Shown here: positions 54,424 to 61,510 of the stretch, in pieces | How the letters are laid out: every line of letters begins with the position of its first letter | How positions within the stretch are numbered: position 1 is the first letter of the stretch | Source: Bacteroidota bacterium | Lineage (GTDB): Bacteria; Bacteroidota; Bacteroidia; Bacteroidales; UBA10428 | Direction: 5' to 3' | Assembly: GCA_023442525.1 (NCBI GenBank) | Contig: JAEZZA010000025.1 | Location: 18,196-82,195 of the forward strand | DNA length: 64,000 nt | Notes under the pieces: model-generated | Databases searched by the model: none | Told to the model about the DNA's origin: nothing | Seen by the model: only the letters and a program-made list of their open reading frames with translations | Program-made: the position numbers and the translations under genes

Positions 54424-55334
54424 TTAACCCAGCGGATGGTATTTATTCACCTGGTCTTTTAACCCTTCCAGGTTATTCAACTGGTATCGCTCCGTTGAAC
54501 TTACATACCTATGTCCGGCTATGTATTGAACCTGTCTAAGATTGTTAGTTTTAAGCAGGATGTGATCACACTGGCCCGGATCTGCTTTGCATTTTTGATT
54601 CCCAGACTTGTCCTCTTTAAAGCCCTGAACAAGTGATGCAGACTGTTTTTCATATTTAAACTGCCTTCCATGTTGATAAATAGCTGGTCGGTTGGTTTTA
54701 CTATTAACCCCGGCCTGATCTGTTTGATATACTCATGCAGCTCCATCACCTGAAAGGATTTTAATTCCAGTGTCCGGCTATTGCTGTGCCTGCTACCCGG
54801 TATAAAAATTTTTCCTTCCTGCAGCTTTACATCAGCGGTTGTAAGCCGCATAAGTTCATCAGTTGTTATGCCTTGGTAAACGAGCATTCCCAGGATTATT
54901 TTATTTCGCTTTGAGCGGTTATCAATAACCGGGTAAGCCTGGTAAAGCTGCTGTAAAGATCCAGAAGAGAGGATGTCATGCGGGAGCTTGTGCCTTATTC
55001 CTTTTAAATAAAGGTTTGCAGCCGGGTTTATGGTGGCTTCGCCGATGGATTTTAAATAGTCATAGTAATTCCTGATCGATCTGATTATAGTGTTAATGTG
55101 CTTCTTGCTTTTATTCTCCATCCTGCAGCTGTCAATAAAAACAAGCAGGTCATTGTAAGCGGTTTCTGGTTCCGTCAGTCCTTCACCTTCCATCCAGCGT
55201 AAAAAATATCCGGTGTAATTGAGCTTCTGGCGGATGGTGCTTTGCTCATTTCGCTGTGCTTCAAGCCATGTTTTAAAGCCCTTCAGCCTGCTTTGTATGG
55301 CATTGTTAAAGCTGTATTCAGGCTTTTTATTCAT
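54424..55334 (-). pseudogene. tyrosine recombinase B of unit 1, frameshifted before the catalytic Tyr
   Basis: Open frame 55334-54519 gives 271 residues ending SCLKLTILDRFNT. One base is missing in the TCCTGCTTAAA region (about 54562): restoring a G gives SWLKTNNLRQVQYIAGHRYVSSTERYQ and a natural end YHPLG at 54424, exactly as in the unit 2 paralogue. The lost part contains GHR and the nucleophile ERY. As in the paralogue the first catalytic Arg is absent (YQGITTDELMRL). It overlaps recombinase A by 8 bp. Could alternatively be read by -1 frameshifting or be a sequencing error. Confidence 0.85.
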
Positions 55335-56211
55335 TGGCTAAATGGGTGTAAATTTGAGTTGACTCCAGGCTCTGATGCCCCAGGAACCGGCTTACGCTTT
55401 CCAGGCTCATGCCCGATTGCAGCAGGTGCGTTGCAATGGAGTGCCTGAGGGTATGAAGGCCAACAGCTTTATTTATATTTGCTGCTTTCAACAAGGCTTT
55501 AAGTCGCATAATAAGACTGTTCCCGTCCATCCGTCTGCCCCGGAAGCTTAAAAGTAAAGCTTGCTGTTTCATTAGTTCACTGCTTAAAAGGCTGCTGCGA
55601 GCTACATTGATATAGTTTTCCAGGTCTTCCTTTACGGCTTCGCTCATGGGAACATACCTTTCCCTGTATCCCTTGCCTTTTTGCGCATAAAGAAGTTTTT
55701 CTTTGATTAAAACATCACTTACATCCAGACTGATGCCTTCACTTCTTCTCAGGCCACAACCATAATAAACCGCCAGCATAGCCCTGTCCCTCAGTCCCAG
55801 TGGATCATTGCTTGAGGCATTATACAGCGCTTTTACTTCCGTTCTGGTTAATACCGTCTGATTCAGCTTTTCTTTTTCAATTGGGATTTTCAGGCTGATT
55901 TCAAAAACAGGTTTCCCGGTTACCTGCAGGTATTTTACAAAGCGCCTAAGGGCATTGATGTTGCTGATAATGTAGTTTTGCGACAGACTTCCGGCTTGTT
56001 TCTTATTCCTGCGGGTTTGCAGGTGTTCATGGTAGATTTCAATAACAGTTTTATTGATCTCATGAAGTTCTGTAATGCCAGACTTTTGCAGGTAAGTAAA
56101 AAAGTCTCTCAGGTAATTGGTGGAAGCACATACCGTGCTTTCTGCATATTCCAGGGTTTTTAGCCATTTTTCAAAGCCCTGGATCAGGATTTTATATTCT
56201 GGATTTAACAT
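55327..56211 (-). CDS. tyrosine recombinase A of unit 1
   Basis: 294 residues. N-terminal SAM-like core-binding domain (5-105) and C-terminal catalytic domain with Arg I in YYGCGLRRSEGISL, Lys in the beta hairpin (AQKGKGYRERYVP), HTLRHSIATHLLQSG (His-x-x-Arg), GH in RFLGHQS and the Tyr nucleophile in TQIYTHL. All catalytic residues are present. Closest recognised architecture is XerC/D-like integrases. 138 bp separate it from the ATPase gene; the gap has a CCCGATA/TATCGGG hairpin (56230-56252). Confidence 0.93.
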   Translation of the reverse strand: MLNPEYKILIQGFEKWLKTLEYAESTVCASTNYLRDFFTYLQKSGITELHEINKTVIEIYHEHLQTRRNKKQAGSLSQNYIISNINALRRFVKYLQVTGKPVFEISLKIPIEKEKLNQTVLTRTEVKALYNASSNDPLGLRDRAMLAVYYGCGLRRSEGISLDVSDVLIKEKLLYAQKGKGYRERYVPMSEAVKEDLENYINVARSSLLSSELMKQQALLLSFRGRRMDGNSLIMRLKALLKAANINKAVGLHTLRHSIATHLLQSGMSLESVSRFLGHQSLESTQIYTHLANE

Positions 56212-56349
56212 TTTGTTTTATTTGGAGCTCCCGATACGCTGGCGCTATCGGGATTAGTTCAACTTAAAATTTTCACTTCGTTACCACTCGTAAAAATTTA
56301 GTTTCACTTAACGTGCTTTTTGAAGTATAACAGTTACACTTAACTTTCC

Positions 56350-57825
56350 TTATATGGCAATGGTTACCGGGGCATTAAGTATAACATCCGGCTTTGTTAT
56401 ACTTCTGTTATTCTTCATGGCCTTTATTCTTTCAAGGATTTCATCAAGGATCTTAATGCCCTGCTGCAGCTCGCTGTATTCCGACCAGTTCAGGATCTCG
56501 TATTCAAAGCCTGATTTACGGTTCCCTCCAACTTTACGGGTATAACCTCGGGTTTCTAACTCTCGCAAATAACGGTTAACGGTCATGGGATTCAGGCGGA
56601 GCTTCTGGCGGATTTCTTTGGCGTAAAAGCTTTCTTTTTGGGTTACTTTCACATGGTATTTAATGCCCTCAAAGAACTCCCTGACCTGGCGGGGCAACTC
56701 ATCGCTCTTAGCAAGTAAAACGTCTTTGAGTAAAAGGTTTGCCCAGCGGATATCTTCCGGGGTAGTTTCAATGTAGCGTTCACCGGTCGAAGGATCTGTT
56801 TTAACATCACGCTGGTACTGGTGGTAAAAGGTTACGGTTTCAATAAAGGCCAGGTAATGGCTGTTTGTCCGAAGGGGTTTAAATACATACTCCGGGATTT
56901 TCAGCAGTTCGGCGTAAGGATTGCGAACGCTGATCGTGTGAAGAACCATTTGCATATTCTTAAAACTCTCTTTTAACTGCCGTTCCCTTGAGCTGTCTAT
57001 TTTCCCGGCTGACAGTCTTCTTTGGTAATCCATCACCAGTTCCCGGTGCTCCGGACTGCCATCAATATAGATCAAGATCGAGCGGTTGGCATTGTCCTCG
57101 TAAAGCCTTTCACGGGTAGTAGTTCCTGCAAGGCATATTGGCCCTTCCACTTTCAGGGTGATCGTTTTCAGATTGCCCTTGCTGTCTTTTATAGGGATGG
57201 TTTTTGATATCCGCTTTTTACTCTGCAGCTCCCTAAGCGGGTAAAGGACATTCTCAGCCCCGTCCATATCCTCAATAAGCACCAGCTTATGCCTGAGCTC
57301 AGTCTGCTCAAAGTAATAAAAGGCGTTTTCAGAAAGAATGGTAATTTCCAGTTTATCGTGTTCCGGGATCAGCTCGGCGATCTTCTCCTGCAGGTAAGTT
57401 TTTCCAGTTCCCGAAGATCCCAGGCTTAAGATATGTAAAGGTTGATCTCTGAGCCTCGAAGTAAATACCAGGTACATCAGAAGTCGATTGGTTTCTTCGC
57501 CTATTACTCCCGTTTTGCCCAGGTCTTCGCCGGTTCGTTCCATCAGGTTTGGTGATTGAAGATAAGTAATGGCTTTTCTTTTCTGCTCCTCAGTCAGCTC
57601 TTTCCTTTTGGGTTTTTGCTCTTTCATGCTTTCGATCCGGGTTAACCGGTAACGCTCTATTTCATCTATAAGCTGGGCAATGGCACGGTTTAAAACGGTG
57701 GTGCCGGTTTCAAGGCGACTGGCTGCCATGCCGATAAACTTTTCAAGGTAATCGGCATTGTAAAGATCCAGCGTGTGCCGGATGCTGTGCAGTGGATCCA
57801 GATCCTGCAGACGGCTGGTTTAATC
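56350..57825 (-). pseudogene. ATPase of unit 1, 5'-truncated primase-ATPase paralogue
   Basis: The frame is open from a stop at about 57822 to 56350; the first ATG is at 57729 (459 residues). It has Walker A GSSGTGKTYLQ, Walker B LVLIEDMDGAE, a sensor-like CLAGTTTRERLYEDNANRS, and a C-terminal winged-helix (YAKEIRQKLRLNPMTVNRYLRELETRGYTRKVGG). Codons upstream of the ATG (HTLDLYNADYLEKFIG) still match the unit 2 protein (RTRLDLYEERQARKEA), but homology stops near 57825, where it runs into the RHS gene tail. It is therefore a truncated copy whose N-terminal part has been lost. The remaining ATPase could still be made from 57729. Confidence 0.85.
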
Positions 57826-58372
57826 TGTCTGCATCTTTATCAGCATGTACAAAAGATTCATGGCCAAGTACTGTAGTCGCCTTCTTGGTATCCATTGATG
57901 TGTTTAAATCTATTACTTGCCTAACACCTTTTGTAATGTCTTCAGCATGTTGAGTAAAGTTGACAGGTAAATCCTTATCCTTTTGAAATGTTCTATTTAA
58001 ACCTAATGCTCCCATTTCATTATTAGATCTAATATACAAAGCATCTTTAGCTCTGTCCCCGGCTTTATCAAATGTATAAGTTTGATTACCTACTTTTAAA
58101 GTACCAGCTGGCATATAGCGACTAAGAAATTCTCGTCCTGTCTTAGTTACCATCATATTTTGTAATGCTTGAGTATGAGCTGGATTAAGGCTTAGATAAA
58201 CATCTTTACCGTTTGGATCTATAAATTTAATTGGATTGTTCAGACAATAGTTATAAGAAGATATTGAATAATACTTTTGTGCCTTTCCATCGATCACGTG
58301 CCACCGTCCGATTTGCGGGTCATAGAATCTGGCGCCGTAATCCAGACAATCTACTCCTAAAAAAACATGGTT
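57743..58372 (-). pseudogene. RHS repeat-associated core protein remnant with toxin-like C-terminus
   Basis: The frame starts after a TAA at 58373-58375 and reads GVDCLDYGARFYDPQIGRWHV then YYSISSYNYCLNNPIKFIDPNGKD, the conserved RHS core end, so the large N-terminal repeat region is gone. Residues after DPNGKD (about 140) form a tip domain with LGHESFVHADKD, a HExxxH-like pattern reminiscent of metallopeptidase toxins. It runs into the ATPase gene near 57825, and its last ~20 residues are read out of frame from that gene. A truncated polymorphic toxin module, probably inactive. Confidence 0.8.
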
Positions 58373-58447
58373 TTATTTGATGCTCCCTTGCTCCCAGAAC
58401 AACGAGCCTTTTTCAAAGAACTAATTCTCAGTTAAAAATAAAAATTA

Positions 58448-58873
58448 TTACTGATCTTCTTTCTTAATTCTGGCAATAATTTCCATTTCCTTATTGTCAT
58501 GGATTTTATCAGTTAAAACAATATCCAGTCTATGCAAGTACTTTCTTAAGTTGTCAAAATTGTCGATATCCCAAAACTCCACTAGCGGGATTTTATCAAT
58601 ATTTTCTTCTCTATATTGTCTCTCTAATTCATTATCTATTGCAATAATGCTTACATCCATACTTCTTAAGCCAGTATTCTCTCCATCATGTATATGTATT
58701 CCTACCGGTTGGTATTTCTCTAAATCGACTCCAACCTTTTCAGCATAGTTTTTAAATTCGGTTGTATTAAAATCTCCAGGGAAGTCAATGCTTATACTTC
58801 CATTTAAATCATTATAACTGGTTCTTGCTTTTGTTGGATAAGCTGTCGGGTTTGATAGTTCGGCTCTTTTCAT
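58448..58873 (-). CDS. unknown protein, possible immunity or displaced cargo gene
   Basis: 141 residues, not recognised. Begins KRAELSNPTAYPTKARTSY, has a central strand-rich VGIHIHDGENTGLRSMDVSIIAID and ends with a charged helix. AT-rich compared with neighbours. No signal peptide or membrane segment. It lies 76 bp upstream of the RHS remnant on the same strand, which fits an orphan immunity gene in a polymorphic-toxin locus, but nothing in the sequence proves it. Confidence 0.6.
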   Translation of the reverse strand: MKRAELSNPTAYPTKARTSYNDLNGSISIDFPGDFNTTEFKNYAEKVGVDLEKYQPVGIHIHDGENTGLRSMDVSIIAIDNELERQYREENIDKIPLVEFWDIDNFDNLRKYLHRLDIVLTDKIHDNKEMEIIARIKKEDQ

Positions 58874-58960
58874 TTTATCTTGATTTTTAATTTATTAGCA
58901 AAGATAAGATATCTTAAAATACTGCTTTTGTATTGTTGATAATGATTGATATTTACCCTC

Positions 58961-59007
58961 GTAGTCTAAAATGACCAGCTCCGTAGGCCTAACGCATTTT
59001 AGTCTAC
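58961..59007. repeat. palindrome P0 next to element end B
   Basis: Arms GTAGTCTAAAATG (58961-58973) and CATTTTAGTCTAC (58995-59007) pair at 12 of 13 positions, with a 21-base loop holding AGGCCT. It directly abuts the 20-bp conserved flank at 59009. The 58874-58960 stretch before it shows nothing. Confidence 0.65.
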
Positions 59008-59008
59008 T

Positions 59009-59176
59009 CCCCGCGGCCATCCCTTCTGCCCGGTTTGCCTGTCATGCTTTTTGTGGCCGGACCCACAGGCAGCACATTGCTTTTGTTTTTTCTTTTAATT
59101 GACTTTTAAGCGGTAAAAGCCAAAAGCAAAGAGCTGCCCCGGCCCTGCAATACAAAAAGACACGCCAGGCAACCCG
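59009..59176 (-). repeat. structured element end B: 146-base imperfect hairpin plus conserved flank
   Basis: Flank CCCCGCGGCCATCCCTTCTG (59009-59028). Hairpin 59031-59176 pairs in five blocks: CGGTTTGCCTG/CAGGCAACCCG (59031-59041 with 59166-59176, 10 of 11), CTTTTTGT/ACAAAAAG (59047-59054 with 59152-59159), GGCCGG/CCGGCC (59055-59060 with 59139-59144), GGCAGC/GCTGCC (59068-59073 with 59133-59138), TTGCTTTTG/CAAAAGCAA (59077-59085 with 59121-59129). The apex holds CTTTTA-agcgg-TAAAAG. Inverse homologue of copy C. Confidence 0.8.
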
Positions 59177-59192
59177 TGCCCCAAGCTATTTT

Positions 59193-59270
59193 ACATAATG
59201 CAAGTTATATAACAGCCTATTTTAGCGGTATTTAGATGTTTTTTCGGCTGTCATATAACTGGCATTATGT
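59193..59270. repeat. palindrome P1: 78-base hairpin beside end B
   Basis: Three perfect helices separated only by one-by-one mismatches: ACATAATGC/GCATTATGT (59193-59201 with 59262-59270), AGTTATAT/ATATAACT (59203-59210 with 59253-59260), ACAGCC/GGCTGT (59212-59217 with 59246-59251). The 28-base loop starts TATTTTAGCGGTA. Inverse homologue of P4 at 59868. Confidence 0.85.
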
Positions 59271-59430
59271 ACTTCGGGCTTCGCCAAATAGCCGCACAGC
59301 CCGCCCGCTTGCGTTTTCATAGACACATTCTGTTCAGGAACCAGGCATTCTGAAGAAAGACCGTGATCAAAACCAAAAAAGAAAAGCAAAGATAAGTCGG
59401 CGTCCAGGTCTGTCAAGTTCACGCCCTCCG

Positions 59431-59486
59431 GGTTTTATTAAAAATCTCCACCCTCGTGCCTCGGGTAGTATTTTTAATAAAAAACC
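59431..59486. repeat. palindrome P2 in the central spacer
   Basis: GGTTTTATTAAAAAT (59431-59445) pairs with ATTTTTAATAAAAAACC (59470-59486), 15 bp with a two-base bulge, around a 24-base loop. On either strand the T-rich arm could also terminate transcription. Small open frames across this spacer look spurious because they cross the palindromes. Confidence 0.65.
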
Positions 59487-59579
59487 TGACATCCCTTCCC
59501 GCCTTCCTTGTGGTATGGGCTTTCTTTTTTCGGTTTTCTTTTGGGGTAATGTTTACTGAGTGTACTTTACAGGATGGCT

Positions 59580-59782
59580 TAAACTTTGGCTTAGGCAACA
59601 AATGAGCAAGAGAGGTGCGGATGGCCATTTTGAGCGCTGGCGGGGAAGTGTCAAGGTTGCCGGCAAAAAGTTTTTTACCGCTAAAAAATTCAAATGAAAG
59701 AAAAAAGTTTTTGCCAGGAACCCGAAGGGCTTGACCTTGACTGTGCGCCGGGGGAAGCTATCTTTGACTAAGCCAAAGTTTA
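59580..59782. repeat. palindrome P3: nested 203-base inverted repeat
   Basis: Three nested perfect arm pairs: TAAACTTTGGCTTAG/CTAAGCCAAAGTTTA (59580-59594 with 59768-59782), GTCAAGGT/ACCTTGAC (59650-59657 with 59734-59741), GGCAAAAA/TTTTTGCC (59662-59669 with 59708-59715). The loop contains TTTTTTACCGCTAAAAAA, the same motif as in P1, P4 and B. Unequal spacing on the two sides leaves extrahelical segments, as in structured recombination sites. Confidence 0.75.
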
Positions 59783-59867
59783 ATGAAGATAAATTCAATA
59801 ACATTCGGACAAAGCACTAACAACAGCGTACCACTGAGGCCGGGTGCGCTGGCCGTGGGGCTATTTA

Positions 59868-59949
59868 ACATAGTGCTATTATAGGACAGCCGAAAACACT
59901 TCTTCTGTACCGCTAAAAAGCAGGCTGTTCCTATAATGCCGCATTATGT
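59868..59949. repeat. palindrome P4: 82-base hairpin beside end C
   Basis: Arms ACATAGTGC/GCATTATGT (59868-59876 with 59941-59949, one G-T), ATTATAGGA/TCCTATAAT (59878-59886 with 59929-59937), CAGCC/GGCTG (59887-59891 with 59923-59927). The loop includes TACCGCTAAAA (59908-59918). Read on the minus strand it lines up with P1: outer arms, ACAGCC block and loop are conserved while the middle helix differs on both sides. Confidence 0.85.
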
Positions 59950-59963
59950 TAATATAGCTTAGG

Positions 59964-60131
59964 GTTTTATTTTTTGGCACAGGTTTTTGTTTTGAGCAGT
60001 GGCGCAGCTCTTTGGTTTTGGGCTTTTACCTTTAAAAATCAACATGCTCAAAAGCCCAAAAACAATGTGCTGCAAGTGCGGTGGCTACAAAAACTGTGAC
60101 AGAAAATAAAACAGAAGGACTGGCCGCGGGG
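59964..60131 (+). repeat. structured element end C: 149-base imperfect hairpin plus conserved flank
   Basis: Hairpin 59964-60112 pairs as GTTTTATTTTTTG/CAGAAAATAAAAC (59964-59976 with 60100-60112, one G-T), CACAGGTTTTTG/CAAAAACTGTG (59978-59989 with 60088-60098, one bulge), GCAGC/GCTGC (60004-60008 with 60069-60073), GTTTTGGGCTTTT/AAAAGCCCAAAAAC (60015-60027 with 60050-60063, one bulge). Flank CAGAAGGACTGGCCGCGGGG (60112-60131) matches the flank of B at 18 of 20 bases. hicA ends 13 bp further on. Confidence 0.82.
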
Positions 60132-60143
60132 AGGGGATGAAGA

Positions 60144-60380
60144 TTACAGATCCTTTAATAACTTTATAAACTCTTCCGGAGTAATATTAATTTCCCTTAA
60201 TATCAGACGTATTAAAGATCGGCCTAAATCCTGATTTCCATGATGTGGTAGCGTAGTATAACGGCCATCGGGATGTCGGTAAAAGACATGACTCCCGCTT
60301 TGCCTTTTCTTTTCAAAGCCTAATAAGAATAACAGTTTCTCAAGTATTTTAACTTTTACAATCGGGATTTTTGTGCTCAT
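60144..60380 (-). CDS. hicA: HicA-family mRNA interferase toxin
   Basis: 78 residues with the double-stranded-RNA-binding-like HicA fold: KILEKLLFLLGFEKKRQSGSHVFYRHPDGR, in which the His of GSHVFYRH is the expected catalytic residue, then TTLPHHGNQDLGRSLIRLILREINITPEEFIKLL. Blocks translation by cleaving mRNA when unbound. Overlaps hicB by 4 bp; here the antitoxin gene comes first. In the cargo slot of unit 2 it could stabilise the element by addiction. Confidence 0.92.
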   Translation of the reverse strand: MSTKIPIVKVKILEKLLFLLGFEKKRQSGSHVFYRHPDGRYTTLPHHGNQDLGRSLIRLILREINITPEEFIKLLKDL

Positions 60381-60613
60381 ACTGCCACAGATATTTGCTG
60401 GAAGCCAACAAAATCAGGCAAGTCTTTGATTTCTTCCTCTGTCATTTCCTGTAAACATAATTGCACAACATCCTGCAGGTTATGGTATAATTCATCAAGT
60501 GTTGCAGCTTGTGTATGCGCACCAGGTAAGCCGGGCACTATCCCGACATATTGTTTTATCTCATTGTCCCTGGTAATTTCAGCGGTAAACCTAAAATTTC
60601 TCATTGTGATCAT
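60377..60613 (-). CDS. hicB: HicB-family antitoxin
   Basis: 78 residues, short HicB fold: FRFTAEITRDNEIKQYVGIVPGLPGAHTQAATLDELYHNLQDVVQLCLQEM. The PGLPGAHTQA stretch matches the HicB beta hairpin. The usual C-terminal DNA-binding helix-turn-helix is missing, so it probably neutralises HicA without being a strong autorepressor. A second ATG at 60604 (MRNFRF) is an alternative start; an AGGAAAT lies just before 60613. Follows recombinase B by 39 bp. Confidence 0.9.
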   Translation of the reverse strand: MITMRNFRFTAEITRDNEIKQYVGIVPGLPGAHTQAATLDELYHNLQDVVQLCLQEMTEEEIKDLPDFVGFQQISVAV

Positions 60614-60652
60614 ATTTCCTGTAAAATTAGCTATTTTTCAAATTGTTATTAC

Positions 60653-61510
60653 CTATCCCAATGGGTGATATTTCTCCAACTCCTTTTGCAGATCTTCCAG
60701 GTTATCTGTCCTGTACCTTTCGGTTGAACTTACAAAGCGGTGTCCGGCCATATACTGGACTTCCCGAAGGTTGTAATGTTTGAGCCAGTTTGTAATTACC
60801 GATGCCCTTATTTGTGCCATGCTTTTTAAACGCCGCTCGTATCGGTTTATCATTGCTTTTATCCTTGACATACCACGGATTAACCGCTTTTTATGGAACA
60901 AAAAGTTCCCTTCTATTTCTTCATTTAAAAGCTTTCTTTCTGTTAAAAGATACTCATGCAATGGCAGTATTTGAAAGGATTTTAAATCCAATGTCCTTTT
61001 GTTGGTTCTTCGGGTTGACGGGACATAGATCTTTCCTTTGTCAAGCTGTAAATGGTTTATTTCAAGCTTTACAAGTTCCTGTTCCTGTAAGCCCTGGTAT
61101 ATTTTTAACCCTAAAATAATATGATAGATTTTTAAAGTATTGTGATGTGTCAAGTAATTACGGCTTTCCGGGAAGTTTTTATATATGTGATTGAGCTCTT
61201 TTTCGGTAAAAAGGTCGTGCGGGATCCGGCGCCCAACTCCTTTTACCCGGATGGGCCCCGCAACATTCGGAAGCTCTTTAAAATCTAAAAAATAAGAGAT
61301 CTTCTTTAACTCTGCGTTGATGGTTTTTGGTTTGATATCATGGGCTTTCCGGTAGCGGATATACTGCATGATATGTTCATGTTCAAAGGCCTCAATGCTT
61401 ATGCCGTTTTCATGAAGCCAGGGGTTTAGCTTCTTTTCTACAAAGTAGTTGTAATCCGCTGCGGTATTCGTACCAAAGCCTTTGCTTATAAGCCATTCTT
61501 TATAATTCAT
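60653..61510 (-). CDS. tyrosine recombinase B of unit 2, lacking catalytic Arg I
   Basis: 285 residues. N-terminal core-binding domain (1-95), then a catalytic fold in which the first Arg position reads YQGLQEQELVKL (Gln instead of Arg). Arg II is in MAQIRASVIT, with the preceding His absent; His III is in YMAGHRFVSS and the Tyr in STERYR. Missing Arg I and the first His suggest weak or no cleavage on its own and a partner role with recombinase A, whose gene it overlaps by 11 bp. The C-terminal end YHPLG is conserved with unit 1. Confidence 0.88.
   Translation of the reverse strand: MNYKEWLISKGFGTNTAADYNYFVEKKLNPWLHENGISIEAFEHEHIMQYIRYRKAHDIKPKTINAELKKISYFLDFKELPNVAGPIRVKGVGRRIPHDLFTEKELNHIYKNFPESRNYLTHHNTLKIYHIILGLKIYQGLQEQELVKLEINHLQLDKGKIYVPSTRRTNKRTLDLKSFQILPLHEYLLTERKLLNEEIEGNFLFHKKRLIRGMSRIKAMINRYERRLKSMAQIRASVITNWLKHYNLREVQYMAGHRFVSSTERYRTDNLEDLQKELEKYHPLG

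Larger units (their letters stand above)
53561..59270. mobile_element. two-recombinase element, unit 1 (decayed)
   Basis: Minus-strand order: truncated ATPase, tyrosine recombinase A, overlapping recombinase B (frameshifted), ORF6N cargo gene; on the right an RHS tail and an unknown gene. Bounded by repeat copy A on the left and the inverted B + P1 hairpins on the right, so the boundaries are inverted repeats. Two inactivating lesions indicate that it no longer works alone. Boundaries are inferred from repeats, not from a known target duplication. Confidence 0.6.

Noticed and set aside
57743..57825. The last ~20 residues of the RHS frame (after DRLNQ) as part of the toxin
   Set aside because: They are the out-of-frame translation of the ATPase gene, whose own frame here matches the unit 2 paralogue.
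59222..59804. Small minus-strand open frames in the spacer (for example 59419-59628 and 59553-59804)
   Set aside because: They run straight through palindromes P1, P2 and P3, have biased low-complexity composition and no family resemblance.
58874..60143. CRISPR array or integron cassette array in the gene-free region
   Set aside because: There are no regularly spaced identical repeats and no cas or integron integrase gene; the palindromes differ in size and orientation and are better described as structured element ends.
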